Shown here piece after piece: positions 61,348-64,000 of a stretch of 64,000 nucleotides of DNA (its first letter is position 1; each line of letters opens with the position of its first letter). The position numbers and the translations under genes are program-made. The stretch spans positions 1-64,000 of the forward strand of contig NZ_AFBG01000024.1 of assembly GCF_000204195.1 (NCBI RefSeq). Direction: 5' to 3'. The notes below the pieces were generated by a model, which did no database searches, was not told the DNA's origin, and saw only the letters and a program-made list of their open reading frames with translations. This DNA comes from Acidovorax radicis N35. Its GTDB lineage: Bacteria > Pseudomonadota > Gammaproteobacteria > Burkholderiales > Burkholderiaceae_C.

Positions 61348-62343
61348 TCAAGACTCTGCCGTGAAGCCGATCTTCTTGACCAGCGGACCCCAGCGGTCGA
61401 ATTCTGCTTGCTGCGATGCCGCCATTTCAGCCGATGTGGAGCCCCGGGCAATGAGGCCCACCACGGCCAGGCTGTCAATCACGGATTTCTCCTTGATCGC
61501 GGCATTGATGGCCGTGTTGGCAGCGGCAACCACGCTGGCAGGTGTCTTGGCGGGTGCATAGAAGCCAAACCATTCCTCGGTGGTGAGCTCGGGGAAGCCT
61601 TGTTCCGCAAACGTGGGCACCTCGGGCGAGAACGGTGAGCGAGCCTGCCCGGAGGTCGCGATCAGCCGCAGCTTGCCAGCCTTGTGGTTGGGAATGAAGT
61701 CGCCGCTCGGGGTCACCATCGAGGCAATCTGCCCGCCGACCACGTCCGTGACACCGGGGATGGACCCTCGGTAGGGCACGTGCTTCAAGTCCACGCCGTT
61801 GTTCAGGCCCAGCAGCGCGCCGATGAAATGGGGGGTAGAGCCTGCGGCGGGTGAGCCGTAGTTGGCCTGCCCCGGGTTCGCCTTGGCCCAGGCCAGGAAG
61901 TCCTTGACTGTTTTGACCGAGGCCGGGACCAGCGGCCCCACGGCCAGCCCATGGTGCATCACAGCGGCGATGGACACCGGCACGAAGTCTTTCGTCGGGT
62001 CGTAGCTGAGTTTGCTGTAGATGTGCGGATAGATGGAGGTGCACGAAAAAGGAGACAGCGTGAGCACGCTGCCATCGGCGGGAGCCCCCTTGAGCGACTC
62101 CAGCGCAATGCGGCCGCCTGCACCGGGCTTGTTTTCCACAACAGCTGCATTGCGCGTGTAGGACGAACCGGCAAGCTTCTCGCCCACCCGGCGCGCCACG
62201 CTGTCGCCCGCGCTGCCCGCCGGGAATCCGTAGAAAAATTTGACCTGCTCCAAAGTCTGGGCCATGGCGCTCCAGGGAGCCAGTGCCCCCAGCGCGGTCG
62301 CATAACCCAGGTGGTTCATGAATTGGCGGCGTGTCTGCATCAT
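61348..62343 (-). CDS. Bug-family (tripartite tricarboxylate) solute-binding protein
   Basis: 331 aa from MMQTRRQFMNHLGYATALGA; GAGGAG before the double ATG. A Tat-type signal (TRRQF) ends near ...PWSAMAQ. Mature protein: VKFFYGFPAGSAGDSVARRV, VENKPGAGGRIALESL, YGSPAAGSTPHF and HVPYRGSIPGVTDVVGGQI. Binds small carboxylates in the periplasm. Gap to the dehydrogenase is 11 bases. No TctA/B in the window. Confidence 0.92.
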   Translation of the reverse strand: MMQTRRQFMNHLGYATALGALAPWSAMAQTLEQVKFFYGFPAGSAGDSVARRVGEKLAGSSYTRNAAVVENKPGAGGRIALESLKGAPADGSVLTLSPFSCTSIYPHIYSKLSYDPTKDFVPVSIAAVMHHGLAVGPLVPASVKTVKDFLAWAKANPGQANYGSPAAGSTPHFIGALLGLNNGVDLKHVPYRGSIPGVTDVVGGQIASMVTPSGDFIPNHKAGKLRLIATSGQARSPFSPEVPTFAEQGFPELTTEEWFGFYAPAKTPASVVAAANTAINAAIKEKSVIDSLAVVGLIARGSTSAEMAASQQAEFDRWGPLVKKIGFTAES

Positions 62344-62380
62344 CTGTCTCCTCTTTCTTGGTGGGTGAAATCGCAACAAC

Positions 62381-63301
62381 TCAATCTACGGCAAATGCGG
62401 GCCGAACGCTACCGGCGCGGGGCAGTCCCATCAGTGCACGGGCTTCTGCAGGGGAGGCGGGCTCCATGTCCAGTTCGCGAATGACGCGCACGATGCGCTC
62501 CGTCAACTGCACATTGGTGGCCAGCTCTCCGTGGCGGAAATACAGGTTGTCTTCCAGCCCCACACGGGCATGCCCGCCCAATAGCAGCGCCGCCACGTTG
62601 GCTTCAAGCTGCGAGGGGCCGATGCCACTCACGCAAAAGATGCTGTTGCGCGGCAAGGTGTCCACCATCATCTGCAGGTGGCGCGGCGAATACGGCATGG
62701 CGTTCTGGAAGGCGCGGTGCACGTTCATCACGAGGTTGATGAAATGCGGCCCGTCGTCGTGCCCTTCTTCGATCAGCGTCGTGGTGTCCTGCAGGATGTG
62801 CGTGGGGCTGAACACCTCCCACTCGGGCTTGATGCCGCGCGCCTTCATGCCCATTGCCAGCTCGCGCCCTTTGCTGAGCGGGGTGTCCATGAGGATCTCG
62901 CGGCCGTCAAAGCTCAGGTTCAGGGTGGTGGCATCCAGGGTGCACATTTCGGCCCCCGCATCCATGCCCTTGATGCGCTCTTCCCAGGCGATCTCCCAGC
63001 GGTCACCGGACAAGGGCCGCACCATGTCGCCATGCACACCACCGCCGGTGGAATTGTTGATGACGATGTCGCAGCCTTTGGCCCGGATGCGGGTGTTGAT
63101 GTCACGGTAGATGTCTGCGTTGCAGGTGGCGCCGCCGTCGGGGCGCCGGGCATGGATGGCCGCCACGCTGGCCCCTGCGTTCCAGCACCGCTCCACGTCA
63201 TCGGCAATTTCGCCGGGCTGGGTGGGCAGATGCGGGTTCTGCGACTTGTGGGCCATGCCACCGGTGGGGGCTACGGTGACGATGACTTTGCGCTTGGTCA
63301 T
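62381..63301 (-). CDS. Beta-keto acid cleavage enzyme (BKACE, DUF849)
   Basis: 306 aa from MTKRKVIVTVAPTGGMAHKS. TIM barrel; it splits a beta-keto acid with acetyl-CoA into acetoacetate and a CoA ester. The usual metal/substrate motif HxHxRD is here VAAIHARRPDG (about residues 45-55): one His is replaced by Ala and Asp by Arg. The C-terminal GHARVGLEDNLYF with its Glu is intact. NNSTGGG is present. First gene of the operon, divergent from a Crp/Fnr-like regulator. Confidence 0.88.
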   Translation of the reverse strand: MTKRKVIVTVAPTGGMAHKSQNPHLPTQPGEIADDVERCWNAGASVAAIHARRPDGGATCNADIYRDINTRIRAKGCDIVINNSTGGGVHGDMVRPLSGDRWEIAWEERIKGMDAGAEMCTLDATTLNLSFDGREILMDTPLSKGRELAMGMKARGIKPEWEVFSPTHILQDTTTLIEEGHDDGPHFINLVMNVHRAFQNAMPYSPRHLQMMVDTLPRNSIFCVSGIGPSQLEANVAALLLGGHARVGLEDNLYFRHGELATNVQLTERIVRVIRELDMEPASPAEARALMGLPRAGSVRPAFAVD

Positions 63302-63361
63302 GGCGTGGACTGGTGGAAAATGGTAAGGCACCCATTATTTTTTTTGGCGCCTGCATACTCA

Positions 63362-63375
63362 GTCATCGCGATGAC
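63362..63375. promoter_or_regulatory. Perfect palindrome between BKACE and the Crp/Fnr-like gene
   Basis: GTCATCGCGATGAC, a perfect 14-bp palindrome 60 bases from the BKACE start and 56 from the regulator start. Candidate operator for the adjacent regulator. Confidence 0.5.
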
Positions 63376-63431
63376 ATTTGGACTCAGGGTATACGAGGAC
63401 GCCTTTCTCCTTCACTCCGGAGCCCCACCCC

Positions 63432-64000
63432 ATGCTGGTCAAACTGGCGCCGCCCACGGTTGCCAATCTCCTGAAAACCTCGGCCTGGTTTCCCTTGCTG
63501 GACGACAGCGCGCAGCAACGCGTCATGGACGACCTGCGCGAAGTCGAGGTCGCCCAGGGAAGTGCCCTGTGCCGGCGCGGCGATATGCCCATGCACTGGT
63601 ATGGCGCCATCGAGGGCCTGCTCAAGTGGACGGTGACCTCGGACAACGGGCGCTCGGTCACACTGGGCGGCCTTTCTGCTGGCAGCTGGTTTGGCGAAGG
63701 TACCCTGCTGCGCGGCGTGCCGCGCACGGCGGACATCATTGCGCTGCGCCCCAGCCGGGTCGCACTCTTGCCGATGGAGACCTTTCAATGGCTGCACGCC
63801 ACCCAGCGCAGTTTCGACCACTTCCTGCTGCGCCAGATCAATGAGCGCATGCACTGGTTCCTGGGCAATTTCACGGCCCACCATCTGCTGGACACCGACA
63901 GCCAGGTGGCACGGGCGCTGGCAGGCCTTTTCCACCCCTGGCTGCACCCTGGCAGTGACCCCCACCTGCAGGTATCGCAGGAGGAAATCGCCAACCTGTC
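63432..64000 (+). CDS. Crp/Fnr-family transcriptional regulator, truncated by the window end
   Basis: 189 codons visible before the sequence ends. Start MLVKLAPPTVANLLKTSAWF. Cyclic-nucleotide-binding-like fold: LCRRGDMPMHWYGAIEGLLKW, LSAGSWFGEGTLLRGVPRTADIIALRPSRVALLP. The dimerisation helix (INERMHWFLGNFTA) and the first part of the winged helix (LQVSQEEIANL) follow. Divergent from the BKACE operon and probably its regulator. Confidence 0.85.
   Translation, partial: MLVKLAPPTVANLLKTSAWFPLLDDSAQQRVMDDLREVEVAQGSALCRRGDMPMHWYGAIEGLLKWTVTSDNGRSVTLGGLSAGSWFGEGTLLRGVPRTADIIALRPSRVALLPMETFQWLHATQRSFDHFLLRQINERMHWFLGNFTAHHLLDTDSQVARALAGLFHPWLHPGSDPHLQVSQEEIANL

Noticed and set aside
1..64000. tRNA, rRNA and CRISPR arrays
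   Set aside because: None could be recognised by eye in either strand; a dedicated scan (tRNAscan, Infernal) would be decisive.

Overview
This window looks like a chromosomal segment of a beta-proteobacterium of the family Comamonadaceae, most like Acidovorax and relatives. The evidence is high G+C coding sequence, strongly G/C-biased third positions, two cyanophycin synthetases side by side, a Bug-type solute-binding protein, K/A/P-rich histone-like proteins, and a dispersed A+T-richer repeat built on a TAGCGCTT/AAGCGC core. It is mostly housekeeping chromosome with a few accessory patches; I see no prophage, transposase gene, CRISPR array, rRNA or tRNA.

Layout. 0-7 kb: the tail of a histone H1-like protein, then a minus-strand block in transcription order: unknown protein, tlpA-like thioredoxin, accB, accC, prmA, a DUF3426 zinc-ribbon protein and a PfkB kinase. 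7-17 kb: mpl, a DAHP synthase (first shikimate step) with a putative attenuating leader peptide, tldD, a YegP protein, rodA, and a kinase-HDOD-GAF signalling protein. 17-31 kb: YqiA-like esterase, O-antigen-ligase-like membrane protein, RNase II-like nuclease, TonB-like protein, aroE, mtgA, a P450 divergent from an AraC regulator, a plsC/cdsA lipid pair, ruvC and an M48 protease. 31-38 kb: CZB protein, LLM flavoprotein, lipoprotein, SDR, lone gspF-like gene, cN-I type 5'-nucleotidase, EF-hand protein. 38.4-47 kb: a cyanophycin locus, with DUF1854 and a composite ABC transporter divergent from a short CphA-like protein, full-length CphA and CreA. 47-58 kb: nitronate monooxygenase-like protein with a divergent PadR regulator and twin operators, DsbA/FrnE-like protein, ABM monooxygenase, acyl-CoA ligase, TerB-like and SPOR proteins, an IPTL-CTERM-type secreted protein, a hydrolase/carboxypeptidase pair, two tiny ORFs, and an HU protein with a K/A/P tail. 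58-64 kb: a catabolic operon (acyl-CoA ligase, 3-hydroxyacyl-CoA-type dehydrogenase, Bug binding protein, beta-keto-acid cleavage enzyme) divergent from a Crp/Fnr regulator cut by the window end.

Most notable observations. (1) The DAHP synthase gene is preceded by an 18-codon ORF, MQVRSAFYFWFFISVPGG, and an intrinsic terminator whose descending arm is repeated exactly at the end of the leader ORF. This is the architecture of ribosome-mediated attenuation responding to Phe/Tyr/Trp. (2) The short CphA-like protein has lost the Mur-ligase P-loop lysine and the C-terminal Mur domain, so the locus may pair a primary synthetase with a CphA2-like enzyme. (3) A dispersed palindromic repeat has been captured in frame in aroE and tldD and supplies the end of mpl. 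(4) A PadR regulator and its neighbour are separated by two perfect 16-bp operators. (5) The 58-63 kb operon encodes a BKACE enzyme with an altered metal-site motif next to a dehydrogenase with an altered Rossmann motif.
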